The translations under genes were made by a program, and so were the position numbers. From Chinchilla lanigera (taxonomy: Eukaryota; Chordata; Mammalia; Rodentia; Chinchillidae), in NCBI RefSeq assembly GCF_000276665.1, contig NW_004955481.1, forward strand, positions 2,661,767 through 2,725,766: DNA of 64,000 nucleotides. Reading direction: 5' to 3'. The notes below the pieces were generated by a model, which was not told the origin of the DNA, did not search any database, and worked only from the letters and a program-made list of their open reading frames with translations. This document shows positions 10,503 to 20,885 of this stretch, piece by piece. Each line of letters opens with the position of its first letter. Position 1 is the first letter of the stretch.

Positions 10503-10867
10503 TTAGGATATGTCTGAATGTTATTGCGGGATGTGTTTCCATCCAGAAGAATTTCTTTATACTAACAGATGTACCAACTTAAATTCAAAAGAAAATCTCC
10601 AGTCTATTCCTATTACTCATCTTAGGCTTCAACGCACTCACTCACTCTGAATTGCAAATTGAAAGCGTCTCCCTGCTGCCTCTTCATAGTCTCTGCAGCG
10701 AACAGTCCCCAAGCACAAATGCGCCAGACACACAGACCCACACATAACAAAGTCGCAGTGAAGAGTACTGTTGCTGGGGACAGGGGAGGTCAGGAGCCCC
10801 AACCCAACTCCCCTGAAGAGCCCCTGCTATTGTGTATGCTTCAGGGTGCATAATACGACCCCCCTCC

Positions 10868-10949
10868 CCGTTTGCGGTGCTGGGGATTGAACCCCTAGGG
10901 GTCATCATACCAGGCAAGTGTTCTGCCACTGAGCTACATTCCGGACCCC
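10868..10949 (-). mobile_element. ID-like SINE, diverged
   Basis: Antisense ID body ('ggtgctggggattgaacccc', 'ccactgagctacattccgga') with no remaining tail. Confidence 0.75.
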
Positions 10950-11119
10950 ATAATGCACGCTTCCTGGTTTCACATATTAGCTCTTGGTAAATGTTCCGTG
11001 ACATTTGATTCATGCTCATCTATTCCTAACCCGCAGACCCTTGAGGAAATGCTGCCTAGGTTTAGGGAGTAGGACACTGAGACTTAAATTGATGGTCTGA
11101 AGACAAAGGACTCTCTCGT

Positions 11120-11700
11120 TTTACCGTTTCACCGCGGAGGCTCCCGCTGTCCGCTGAAACCTAAGTTCAGCTCTCCCCTGCCCCTACTACGTTCTCCATG
11201 TGTCAGTCAGTGTCAGTGCGCAGCGAGGTCTCGGCGAGGCCCTCTCGGAACCGGCTTCACAGCGCTGCAAAAGCCGGGGCCAGGTCCCAGCGGGCAGGGC
11301 GTAGGCTTCCGGGCCTTAAAACCCGAAAAGTGCACCCGCAGCCAGCGTCGAGGGCAACCAGAGTCTCCACATGCACGCTCAATTAATCCGCTATCAAATC
11401 AGAAGCCCCGACACGGCCCGCTGCGAAGAGCCGGGCGGGGGAGCCAGGCCTTGGTTTCTTTCGAGGCAAACTCATTCAGTGCCTGCGGCCTTTTGCTCCT
11501 ATTCTCGCTGAGAGACAGATGCCGCAATCCTGGGGGGAGGACATCTACATCCTCAGCATCTTGCGGAGTGAAGGGAAGCCCTGCGAGGGGCTCCGGTGGG
11601 GACCTCGCCACCTCCAGGGCAGTGACCAGCGGGAGGCGGGGGACATTCCCGGAGGTGCTGCCTGAAGCGGAAGGTGAAACCAGCTCCAATCCTTTATTTT
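11120..11700. other. CpG-rich patch, possible orphan CpG island
   Basis: CpG dinucleotides are clearly denser here than in the surrounding sequence, for example at 11141-11160, 11217-11300 and 11399-11440 (CCCCGACACGGCCCGCTGCG). No convincing exon with a recognisable protein is present. It lies about 36 kb downstream of the minus-strand CpG-island exon, so an internal alternative promoter is possible, but this is inference. Confidence 0.4.
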
Positions 11701-12259
11701 CCACCTAAAATAAATAGCTCAGAGAATTTTCATTTCCTGGCGGCGGTCCCATGGGGAATTCCCCGGCACAGAAGGGAGAAGGGCAAGAGAATGCAGACCC
11801 ACCTGCCCAGCACCCCACTTCCGCTGTTTCTCTGGCTGCTGCACAACCCGCAGAAGCCAGGGCCGCGGCCTCCGAGACTGCCCCCTCCCCGGGGCATGCA
11901 AGAGCCCCTAGCACAGGAAACCTTTCCCGGAGGAATTTAAGGATGCCTTTGCCCTGGGCTTCAAAGCAGCCAGCAAAAGGGAAGCGCTGAAATCTTGATG
12001 AAGGTTCCCTGATCTTGAACGGATCAGGCAAGGACGCGCCTCACCCCAGTCTCTGGGAGCCTTCAGCCCCACCCCAAATATCCCTGGGGACTCCCTCAGA
12101 CCACTTGGGTGTCTAAGAGCTAGGCCACAGAGCAAGGCTCTTTCCGGTATGCTTTCCACAGCCGAGCTGGATTCCCCACAAAGAGGCACCAGGGGCTGGG
12201 AAAGTAGCTGCCTGCACCAGGCCAAGAATTCAGTTCCCTGGAGCTTTTAAAAATGAGAA
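11701..12259. other. GC-rich unique flank, nothing recognised
   Basis: Moderately GC-rich unique sequence next to the CpG patch. Overlapping open frames on both strands have compositional rather than gene-like character. Confidence 0.4.
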
Positions 12260-12420
12260 AGGGGTTCAGACTAATAGGCTGTGGCCCTTGGGAACATTAA
12301 CTAACCTTCCCAGGCCTCTGCTTTCTTCTCCTTTTATAAGATGCAGCGAATAATACTGTTGTCTTACGGTTGTTCTGAGAATACATGAAACAAAGCACAA
12401 ACTAGATACAAGGGCTTGTA
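12260..12420 (-). repeat. MIR-like remnant, antisense
   Basis: 'cccttgggaacattaactaa ... ccttttataagatgcagcga ... acaaagcacaaactag' follows the antisense MIR order. Confidence 0.6.
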
Positions 12421-12621
12421 AGTGTGGAATGAAAGGACTGAGGGATACATAACCTACCACACACTGCTGACTGCAGGCTCCGACCAGGGAGGAGTGCAAG
12501 TGCAGGGGGGAGAGGACCGCATGGACCTCTTATTCCAAAACTTAAGTACTGTTTGAATTTTTATACTGAAAATGCATTTAGGTAATTCAAGTGCTTATGC
12601 ATAATGGTAGATATGCAGATA

Positions 12622-12778
12622 TTTTGTTGTTGCTGTTTGTTTGCTTGTTTTGAGACAAAATCTATGTAGTCCAGAGTGGGCTTGAACTTGCTGTGAAACC
12701 TAGGCTCGTCTTGAACCTGTGATCTTCCTGCCTCAGCCTCCCAAGTGCTGGGATTACAGGCATGTACCACGGCCCCGC
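12622..12778 (-). mobile_element. B1-like SINE
   Basis: Antisense B1 with (TTTG/TTGC) tail, internal duplication and 'cccaagtgctgggattacag'. Confidence 0.9.
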
Positions 12779-12970
12779 TTCAAATGTTAATTTTTAAAAC
12801 TGAGATCTTCATTCTAACTTACTATTTCTTTGGTTTCTGGTTCAAAGTAGAAGACTGTGTATATGGGGCTTACATCATTATGATAAACTGATCATCTGCC
12901 TCTACTTAATTTAAACCCCCAAACACAATATGAATCATATAAATAGATGGACAGAGAGAGAGGGGGAACC

Positions 12971-13103
12971 AAAAAAAGTACACACAGGGGCAGGGGATTT
13001 AGCTCAGCAGCACAGCGCCTGCCTGGCAAGCGCAAAGTTGTGGGTTCGGTTCCTGGTACCAGAAGAAAAACAAAAACAAAACAAAACAAAAAAAGTACAC
13101 ACA
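12971..13103 (+). mobile_element. ID-like SINE with 16-bp TSD
   Basis: The element at 12987-13087 has an intact A box (TTAGCTCAGCAG), B box (GGGTTCGGTTC) and an A-rich tail with C spacers. A perfect 16-bp repeat AAAAAAAGTACACACA at 12971-12986 and 13088-13103 marks a recent insertion. Confidence 0.92.
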
Positions 13104-13287
13104 CTTCAGCAGTTCACAGTACTAATAAATGTCTGGAAGTTAATGGTCATCACTCTGAGCACTTCTTATAATTGTAGAGGCCAAAGGTAACTTGTATGAA
13201 TCTCTTGACGTCTCAAAAGATTTAGTATTAAAATACTTATACAAGTTTTTCTTTTTCTGATATATACATTTTTTGCTGATATAAAAT

Positions 13288-13428
13288 TTTTTTTAAAAAA
13301 TGAGACAAGGTCTTGCTATGTAGCTCCAGGCTGGCCTTGAACTCACTTTGTACTCTAGGCTGGCCTTGAATTCCTGGCAATCCTCCTGCCTCAGGCTCTG
13401 CAGTGCTGGAATTATAGGCCCAGTGATA
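13288..13428 (-). mobile_element. B1-like SINE
   Basis: Antisense B1 with internal duplication ('ggctggccttgaactcactt', 'ggctggccttgaattcctgg'). The 5' end is truncated or decayed at 'ataggcccagtgat'. Confidence 0.85.
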
Positions 13429-13800
13429 TGACTCATTATTTAAAAAAAAAAAAACAAACAAACAAATATTTATGCCTGGGGTGATAACATAGGGTGCCCT
13501 CAGGGATCAGGAATTCTAAGGCATCTCTGAAGATGGGGGTCAAGGGATCAGATATGCCACCCAGAAGAGCAGGCGGGGAGGAGAGGAAGCAGATCCAGGG
13601 GAGGGCAGGCAGGAGAGTCCTGTGGAAAACCAGCTGAGAGCAAGAAAGGAGCCAAACAGTTCTGCAGCAGACACCCCTCCTTCTGCAGACCAGTCCCCAA
13701 GAGGCTCTGGCTTCAGCTTCTCTTTCCACATTATGGCTTCTGTTCCATCCCTGGTATACAGAGAGGCAAGTCTTACTTATTTTTTACATTTTTAGCTGTA
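13429..13800. other. Non-repetitive stretch, nothing recognised
   Basis: About 370 bp between SINEs, starting with an A-rich run. The minus-strand open frames here have no recognisable product. Confidence 0.5.
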
Positions 13801-13882
13801 CTTTTTTTTTTTTCAATACAAGGATAGAATCCAGGGCTTTGCAGAAGCTAGGCAAGCACTTTACTAGTGACCTACATCAGTC
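13801..13882 (-). mobile_element. ID-like SINE fragment, old
   Basis: Antisense, T-rich tail, 'gatagaatccagggctttgc', 'gctaggcaagcactttacta'. Strongly diverged. Confidence 0.6.
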
Positions 13883-13902
13883 TTTTTTATTTTTATTTTT
13901 TA

Positions 13903-14080
13903 ACTTATTTTGGATGGTACTAAGGATTGAACTCAGCACTGAGTTATATTAGCAGTCTTTTTTTATTTCGTGAGGCAGGATCTTGCTAAATTGTCTAGAC
14001 TAGGCTTGAATTTGTGATCTTCCTGCCTTAGCATCCCAGATTGCTGGCATCGCAGGTATGCACCACCAGGTCTAGTGACC
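13903..14080 (-). mobile_element. B1-dID-like dimeric SINE
   Basis: Minus-strand order is old B1 (14080-13959) then deleted ID (13958-13903, 'attgaactcagcactgagtt'). This is the dimer arrangement seen repeatedly in the window. Confidence 0.65.
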
Positions 14081-14087
14081 TTGTCAG

Positions 14088-14200
14088 TTCTTGAGACAGG
14101 TTCTAGTTAAGTTGCCCAGGATGGCTTCACATTCATGATCCTCCTGCCTCATTTTCTGAATAGCTGGGGTTATAAGCATGCACCTGTGCACAGTATAGCA
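14088..14200 (-). mobile_element. B1-like SINE, old
   Basis: Antisense B1 without duplication ('cttgagacaggttctagtta', 'agttgcccaggatggcttca', 'tagctggggttataagcatg'). Confidence 0.7.
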
Positions 14201-14385
14201 GAGCTATACTTTTTAATTTTTAAAAGAATATTTATCATGACTTTGTTTAGAGCAAAGCAAGAAGCTTATAACATGAGTTTACAGTATGACACTAATTAAA
14301 GGTTTGAAATGACCGATTTTTTAAGAAAATAGAAGTGTTAGAGAAGAAAACCTGAACAGATTACTAACCTTTAAAAAATAGACAT

Positions 14386-14635
14386 GGTTGAGCATGGTGG
14401 CATATGCCTGTAATCCCAGCACTCAGGAGGCTGAGGAAGGAGGATCACAGTGAGTTCGAGGGCAGCTTGAGCTACATAGTGAGTTCAAGGCTAGCCTGAA
14501 CTATATTCCAAGGCCCTGTATCAAACAAATAAAAAATAAAATAAAAAATAAAAAAGTTTAAAAGAAAAGGGCTGGGGATATAGCTCAGTGTGAAAGCCCT
14601 GGGCTTAATCTCCAGTACTTAAAAAAAAAAAAAAG
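14386..14635 (+). mobile_element. B1 followed by deleted ID
   Basis: Sense B1 with internal duplication and A/AAAT tail (14386-14560), then a short ID (14568-14635: GGCTGGGGATATAGCTCAGT, then GTGAAAGCCCTGGGC). Either a dimer or two insertions. Confidence 0.75.
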
Positions 14636-14824
14636 ATAAGAAGACAAGTAGTAAGTAGGTGGAGATCTATACACAAGACCTAACTTGGTATAAAGGCAAA
14701 GACTTCTAAATCTTTACAAACAGAAAATGCTCATGTTATATAAGCTGTTTCAGCGCACAGGAACAGATGGGGAAGCTTCTGAACTAATTTTATGACACCA
14801 CCATAATTCTGGATAAAGATGAGG

Positions 14825-14885
14825 AGAGCACAGGGGAGGGGAAAGGAGGGGAGGGGAGAGAAAAGGAAGGGAGGGGAGGGGCAGG
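14825..14885. repeat. G-rich purine tract
   Basis: Purine-only strand with at least eight GGG/GGGG runs spaced by A-rich linkers. By pattern it could fold into G-quadruplexes on the plus strand. Confidence 0.8.
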
Positions 14886-15485
14886 GAGAAGAGCAGCGCA
14901 CTATACAGGTCAATCCTTCTTATCCCATAGATGCAATGATCACAATTGCAATTACCATGTTAAACGCAGTAACATTTTTATCTAAATAGTACATCTCAGA
15001 GTCACTATGCATGATTGTGCATTGCACAACTTGCTGCCACGTGAATGGGCTATCTGGTACACAACTGAGTCAATAGTCTATCCCAAGAATAAAACCTATT
15101 TAACATTAGAAAGTCTGCGTAATTCACCACATTAATAGACTAAAGAAGAAAAAGCATATAATCATTTAACATATTTGAGAAAAACATTTGTGATAAGTCA
15201 ACACCTATTTCTGCAAAAATTACTCCTAGAAACTAGTAATAAGAACAAGAAACTGTATTAAGTAAATCTATAGCTAGCATATTCTTTAATCATGAAGCAT
15301 TAAGCATATTCACATTAAACCTAAAAAGTGAGCAAAAAATATGAAAAAGAAATAGGAATAGCCAAGAAACATAAGACACTACTTAATTAGTAATCAGGAT
15401 CATATGCACATTGTGATATCCCTTTGTCCACTAGATTGGCACAGATGAAAAATAGTATCCAAAACAAATGTCAGTAACAATGTGA

Positions 15486-15619
15486 GCAGAGACTCTTTTC
15501 CGTCTTTTGTTGTTGTTGTTGCTTTTCTTTTTTGGTACCAGGAATCAAACTCAGGGCCTCACACTTGCCAAGCAGGCGCTATACCGCTGAGTTAACTGCG
15601 GCCCAGGCAGAGACTCTTT
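15486..15619 (-). mobile_element. ID-like SINE with 13-bp TSD
   Basis: Antisense ID with (TTG)n-containing tail and the 'caagcaggcgctataccgct' body. The direct repeat GCAGAGACTCTTT at 15486-15498 and 15607-15619 is perfect. Confidence 0.9.
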
Positions 15620-15644
15620 GTAGTATGAATATAAACTAAGTCAA

Positions 15645-15770
15645 GATTTTTTTTTTTTTTTGGAGACAGAGTCTTGTTGTATAGTTAGGCTGGCCTCAAA
15701 CTCACAGAAATCTTCCTGCCTCAGCCTCCCAAATATTGGGATTACAGCTTGTGCTACCATGACTGGTTTG
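15645..15770 (-). mobile_element. B1-like SINE
   Basis: Antisense B1 lacking the duplication. The flanks 'tcaagattttt' at both ends (one base different upstream) are its likely target-site duplication inside the L1 remnant. Confidence 0.85.
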
Positions 15771-15940
15771 AATCAAGATTTTTGAAGGACAATTTGATAG
15801 TATCTATTAATATTCAAAGTTCATATATTTGCCAACTTTGTGGCTCCGTATCTAGATATCCCCTAAAGAAAGATTCACACATGTGAACCCATAGTTTGGC
15901 ATTGCAATGCTGTTTAGAGGAGCAAAAACTGAGATACCCT

Positions 15941-17378
15941 GCCATGGGTTAGATTTGTCCCCTCTGCCTTCTGTCTAGAAAAAAAGGCAGCTGGGAAAGG
16001 GGCGGTTCCTACAATCACAGACCTTATAACCTTATAATTCCTTGGGCAGCCTCTCTTAGAAGATCAACCACTTTTGGGCCACTGATATAAGTGGCCTCCC
16101 TGTTGCTGTCTAGGACCTACTGAGTTCTGGGGTTTTAAAAATAGAAGTTTCAAGGCCCCCAGATGGGTTTCTGAAGTGGCCAGGATAGAGTGAGTGGCAG
16201 ATGCTAGACACTGGCCTGCTGGGTCTTCCCGGGCAGGCTGACACAAGAGAGGCAGCTACACTGTGACCTCAAGGAATAGGGCTGTGAGGCGCAGCAACTC
16301 AGAGCCGCCAGGTATAAGCTATCGCCTCAGCCAATCAAGGGGAATTGACATTTCCTGTCTCTAAGAGCGATGGTAGCCTATGCTGAGTCTCCATCACGTG
16401 AAGTCCCACACTACCGCCCTATGCTAGGGTCATCTGCCGGCTGTGAAAGATCCAGTCTTACAGTCAGACCTGTGGCAGTGAGAAGTCCTTGCTGCAATGA
16501 GATTGAGTTCTCTGCCAACTTGGGGGTACAGCAGCACCAACCATGGCTTTCTTTTTGACTCCCTCAGGGAGAGCTTATTTATGGCGAGCTGCAGACTTTC
16601 TGCTGATAGGTATGTAGACACCAGAGTGGAAAAAATAGCAGGGGAAGTGCCAAAGGCTGTGCCTGAAGAGAGCAGAGCAGGGACTGCCACTCAGGTCTCT
16701 TACTGCTCTGCCAACAAAGACATGGCTATTGCTGTCCAGAATGTGAGCAGCAGCCGTTGCAACTGTGTGTAAAGGCCTACCTTTGGTCTTGCAAGGCAGT
16801 CAAAGCACCAGTCTCTCTTGTCCACACACAAATGCAGTGCACGCCTATTTACTAGCCTGGTCTCATATTAGGACAGAAGGCTCTTGCAGCAGAATTTTGA
16901 ACTCTTTCCCCTGATGTACTGCTCAGTACAACCTGTGTGTCAGTGAAGTTTTCTATAATGGTCCTGGCATCACTTTCTCTTAGGTAGAAGCAGCTTATGA
17001 TGGTAGAATAAAATTCTCTCAAGAATGATAGAATGCTTTACACACAAGGCTTTATTCTCTAGACCCGTTTGAAGTGGGTGATGTTTTATTGTCCACATCC
17101 TTCTCTCTTAACCTTCTGATTCTTGATGATTAGTTACTCCACAAACACTGAGCATTGTAATAAAAGTATTTGTTGATCATTTTTATTGATCGGTTTGGAG
17201 GTTATAAGCACTCTGTCCTCTCCATGGTGATTGTTTTTTAAAATACCAGGAAAAGTTCTGTTTATTAAAGTCCATCAACAATGTCCATCTGTTTACAAAC
17301 TCAGCAAATTTACAAATTACAGCAAAACTATCTCAAATCCAGTGACCTCCAACCCTGAAAAATACATACATTTTTCAT
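15941..17378. other. 1.4 kb unique stretch, unidentified
   Basis: No SINE, LINE or LTR recognised. It contains overlapping open frames at 16497-16772 (plus, 91 codons) and 16430-16690 (minus, 86 codons), neither with a familiar motif. It is the longest SINE-free stretch in this half of the window, so it could be an old non-coding element or simply intron. Confidence 0.45.
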
Positions 17379-17437
17379 GCCACCTACATTTCTTTTTTTA
17401 TTTTTTATTTTATTTTATTTTATTTTGCCACCTACAT
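17379..17437 (-). mobile_element. Tail-only retroposed insertion
   Basis: A 37-base T/TTTTA tract (17390-17426) is flanked by the perfect 11-bp repeat GCCACCTACAT at 17379-17389 and 17427-17437. No SINE or LINE body remains. It looks like target-primed reverse transcription that copied only an A tail, in the antisense direction. Confidence 0.7.
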
Positions 17438-17444
17438 CTCAAGG

Positions 17445-17578
17445 AAGGCTGATCTCTTTGTGTTTTTTTTTGTTTTGGCTTTTTTTCCAGTACCGGCAAT
17501 CGAACTCACGACCTTGCACTTGCCAGGCAGACGCTGTGTCGCTGAGCTAAATCCCCAGCCCCAAGGCTGATCTCTTTG
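17445..17578 (-). mobile_element. ID-like SINE with 16-bp TSD
   Basis: Young antisense ID. The perfect repeat AAGGCTGATCTCTTTG at 17445-17460 and 17563-17578 brackets it. The body keeps the GGTACYGG palindromic 3' end of the family. Confidence 0.93.
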
Positions 17579-17613
17579 AAAGAGGGAGAAATCAGAGATA
17601 GAAAGTAATTAAC

Positions 17614-17751
17614 TTCTTTATTTTATTTATTTATTTATTTTGAGACAAGGTCTTGATATATATAGTTCAGGCTGGCTTTAAACTCAAAATGATCCTCCTG
17701 CCTCAGCCTCCTGAGTGCTGGGATTACAGGAATGCGCCACTGCCTGCCTAG
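17614..17751 (-). mobile_element. B1-like SINE
   Basis: Antisense B1 with ATTT tail and 'ttgagacaaggtcttgatat'. Its 5' end 'ccactgcctgcct' is immediately followed by a younger ID. Confidence 0.85.
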
Positions 17752-17897
17752 TTATGAACTTGGTTTTTTTTGTTGTTGTTGTTGTTGTTGTTTTTGGTTT
17801 TTTTCCGGTACCGGGAACCCAACTCACGACTTTGCGCTTGCCAGGCAGGCACTTTGCTGCTGAGCTAAATCCCCAGCCCCACTAGTTATGAACTTGG
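17748..17897 (-). mobile_element. ID-like SINE with 16-bp TSD
   Basis: Young antisense ID with (TTG)n tail. The perfect repeat CTAGTTATGAACTTGG at 17748-17763 and 17882-17897 straddles the B1 edge, so this element is younger than the B1. Confidence 0.93.
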
Positions 17898-18518
17898 GAG
17901 AGGCAGAATCTCAGCTCAACTATGTTTTGACTGTGGGGCTGTCACTTGTCACTCGGAAAGATCTGACCCCACCCCAGTGACCTCCTTCCCTGGAGGTCAG
18001 CAAGGGGAAAGAAATGTGGGTGAGCAGTCAAACTCAGAACCTGACACAGGTCAAACACTACAATAACAATCTGGAGGCAGCAAAAGGGTCGCTTGCACGA
18101 TTCAAATCCCAACCAAGCCAAGTGTTTTAAAATAGCAGATGTGAAAGTCTTATCTAAGTGTCACTCAGGTTTCAGCCCCTGTGTTTACTCTTAAGTCAAA
18201 GGTCACCTTGGGCTCTTCCTCTTCTGTTTGCTGGCTCTGAACACAGATGGGTTACATTCTTGCTGGCAACTCTTTATCGACTCACAAACTCAAAAGGGCT
18301 TATCCCTCCTCATTTTGTTTAGAAAGATTTTAGATTCTTAAGTAAATTGGGAACTTTTTCTCCTTCCTTTTAATGTCAAGCTTTGGGGCAGTGTTTATAA
18401 GCTCAGCAGACACTAACTTGCCACTCCGCATCAAGCTCTTAACAAAGCCTGCCCAACTGTGGCCTGGCTGGGCTGGCTTCTGAGAATCCTCTGGGCTTCT
18501 TAAAAATATAGACCGCAA
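17898..18518. other. Non-repetitive stretch, nothing recognised
   Basis: About 620 bp of unique-looking sequence without a recognisable element or exon. Confidence 0.5.
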
Positions 18519-18730
18519 GCTGGGTGTGGTGGTGCATGCCTGTAATCCCAGGACTCAGAAGGCTGAAGCAGGAGCCGGGAATATAGCTCAGCCTGCCTGG
18601 CAAACGCAAGGTCCAGAGTTCGATTCCCAGTACCAAAAACAAAAGAAAACAGAAGGCTGAAGCAAGAGGATGGAGTTTGAAGGCATTCTGGGCTACACAG
18701 AATCTTTGTCTCAAAATTTAGAATAAGGAA
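18519..18730 (+). mobile_element. B1 SINE split by nested ID
   Basis: A sense B1 is interrupted at 18571-18649 by a sense ID flanked by the perfect 15-bp repeat CAGAAGGCTGAAGCA (18556-18570 and 18650-18664). The ID lacks about ten bases between its A box and anticodon region (TAGCTCAGCCTGCCTGG). Confidence 0.9.
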
Positions 18731-18800
18731 AAAAAGGGAGGAAGGAAGAGGGAAAAGGGGACGGGAGGGAGGACGAGAAAAGGGAGAGAAGGAAGAAAGA
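18725..18800. repeat. Purine-rich low-complexity tract
   Basis: GGGA/GAAA-rich tract after the B1 tail. Expanded SINE tail or independent low-complexity sequence. Confidence 0.7.
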
Positions 18801-19137
18801 AATTAAATTAAAATCAAAATGGATCAAAGATCTAAATGTTAAAATATTTCATCTTCTAGAAGATAAAATAGGTAAAACTCTTTAAGACAGGCGTAGGCAA
18901 GGACTTTCTGAACAGAACCCCAACTGCATAAGAAATAGCACCAAGAATCAACAAACAGGATCATATAAAATGAAAAAGCATCTGCAGAGCAAATGAAACA
19001 ACCAACAGAGACAACCTACAGAATGAGAAAAAAATTTTGTCAGATATTCCTCAGAGGGCTAATATCTAGTATATAAAAAGAACTCCAAAAAAATTAGACC
19101 CCCCCAAAATAAAAGACCTAATCAAAAAATGGACAAT

Positions 19138-19299
19138 TAGCCAGGTGTGGTGGTACACGCCTGTAATCCCAGCACTCAGGAGGCTGAGGCAGGAGGATTA
19201 TTGTGGATTTGAGGCCAGCCAGTTCAAGGCAATACAGTGAGTTTAAAACCTGCGTGATATACATAGTGACAGCTCGTCTCAAAAAAAAAAAAAAAAAAT
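19138..19299 (+). mobile_element. B1 SINE in L1
   Basis: Sense B1 with internal duplication and a pure A tail of 18. Similar flanks (ATGGACAATT and TTGGACAACT) suggest a decayed duplication. Confidence 0.88.
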
Positions 19300-19580
19300 T
19301 GGACAACTGAAATTAGACAACAGACACTTCTCTGAAGAAGTGCAAATGGCCAATAAATACATGAAAAAAGTGTTCAACATCTCTGGCCATTAGAGAAATG
19401 CAAATTAAAACAACACTGAGATTACATTTTACTCTAGAAAGAATGGCCATCATCAAGAAATCAAATAATAACAAATGCTGGCAAGGCTGCAGGGGGAAAA
19501 AGGAATCTCTATGTTGCTGATGGGAACATAAACTAATACAACCATTATGAAAAATCAGTATGGTGATTCCTCAAAAAACT

Positions 19581-19718
19581 AAACTAGAGGGCTGGGGATA
19601 TAGCTCAGCAGGCTAGGGATATAGCTCAGTGGTATAAGCGCCTACCTGACAAGCACAAGGTCGTGAGTTTGATCCCTGGTACCGCACAAAAAACCCAAAA
19701 ACCAAGAAACAAACTAGA
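19581..19718 (+). mobile_element. ID-like SINE with duplicated 5' head
   Basis: The 5' 21 bases of the ID occur twice (19589-19609 and 19611-19630), then the body continues once. Short direct repeat AAACTAGA at 19581-19588 and 19711-19718 bounds the whole unit, so the partial head was inserted with it. Confidence 0.85.
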
Positions 19719-20289
19719 AATTCCATTTGACCTAGTTATTACCCTTTTAGGTATCTTCCTGAAAGAGTGAAAGCCATCATATTACAGTGATACACGCATA
19801 CCCATGTTTATAGCAACACAATTCAAAATAGTGAAATCTTGAAAGTGCCCTATATGTCTCCATCAACGGATGAATGGATTTTAAAATGTGGTATTTACAT
19901 ACAATGGAGAACTACACTGATATAAAGAAGGATAAGCCTGAGTCTTTTGTGGGACAATGGATACACCTCGAGACCATAATGTTAAGTGAAGGAAATCAGA
20001 CACCCAAGCTTAAATATTGTGTAGTTTCTCTTATACGAGAAACCCAAAATATAAAGAGCAAAATAAGAGACAGATAATAGGAAATAGGGAGACAGATGGG
20101 AAAGGGACCAAATGGGAAAGGGACCAAGAGATGGAGGGGGCAGGGACAGAGGAGAGGAAAAAGACCTGAAAAAAAGAATTGAGATGTGTTATGTGCATGT
20201 ACCAACTCCTCATTAACCATTATGTACTGCAAACACGTACTAATAAAAAAATTTTAAAATAGATTGGCTCCAGGTTTTTCCCAGGCCTA

Positions 20290-20398
20290 TTTTTTGTTTG
20301 TTTGTTTCTTTTTCGTTTTTCTCTGGTACCGGGAATTGAACTTACGACCTTGCGCTTGCCAGGCAGGCACTTTGCCACTGAGCTAAATCCCCAGCCCC
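20290..20398 (-). mobile_element. ID-like SINE
   Basis: Antisense young-type ID with (TTTG)n tail, intact GGTACCGGGAATTGAACTTA and 'actgagctaaatccccagcc'. Confidence 0.9.
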
Positions 20399-20679
20399 TT
20401 TCCTGGACCTATTAAGGTTTCATTTTAGTGGGGCCAGGCACAAGGAATCTTTTTTTTCTGCGTCTGTAGAGGATTCTGACTTGCAGCCAATTCTTTAACT
20501 AGATTATTTTAGAAGTGAAAGAATAGTAGGTTGGTAATTTCTTCAATCTTTCTTCAGGTTAATTAGAAAAAGCTTGTAAGACAATAGGATACCAAAGGTT
20601 CCATGACTAGGAAAACAAAGGGTGAATAATATGAGATATTCAATGATGGCTTCCTGTGTCTCCAGCATTTGCTGAATTA

Positions 20680-20885
20680 CCATAGATCTCCCCATTTATC
20701 CTAACACCATTCCAGAAGATAGAAGCTATTAACACATCCATTCTACACACAAGAAAGGGCAGGGGCACAGAGGTAAAATGACTTTTTAAATCTGCACAGC
20801 TAGCAAGGTCTAGAACTAAGCTTCAAACCCAGAAGTTTGGCTCCGGAGCCTGTGCCCTTGACCACCATAACCAGAGTCAACCCAC
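20680..20885 (+). repeat. MIR-like remnant
   Basis: 'tctacacacaagaaagggca', 'aatctgcacagctagcaagg', 'ctccggagcctgtgcccttg' match the MIR core and 3' region in order. Confidence 0.7.

Larger units (their letters stand above)
15060..15940 (+). mobile_element. Old L1 ORF2/3' fragment with SINE insertions
   Basis: 'aattcaccacattaatagac', 'aaaacatttgtgataagtca', and 'tccactagattggcacagat' follow the order of L1 ORF2 and 3' sequence. An antisense ID (15499-15606) and an antisense B1 (15645-15770) interrupt it. No intact reading frame. Confidence 0.6.
18810..20262 (+). mobile_element. L1 3' fragment, sense, SINE-interrupted
   Basis: Sense L1 3' sequence ('gatcaaagatctaaatgtta', 'gccaataaatacatgaaaaa', 'tggatgaatggattttaaaa'-type text), ending in AATAAAAAAATTTTAAAAT at about 20240. 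Stops and frameshifts break all frames. A B1 (19138-19299) and an ID (19581-19718) are inserted in it. Confidence 0.8.
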
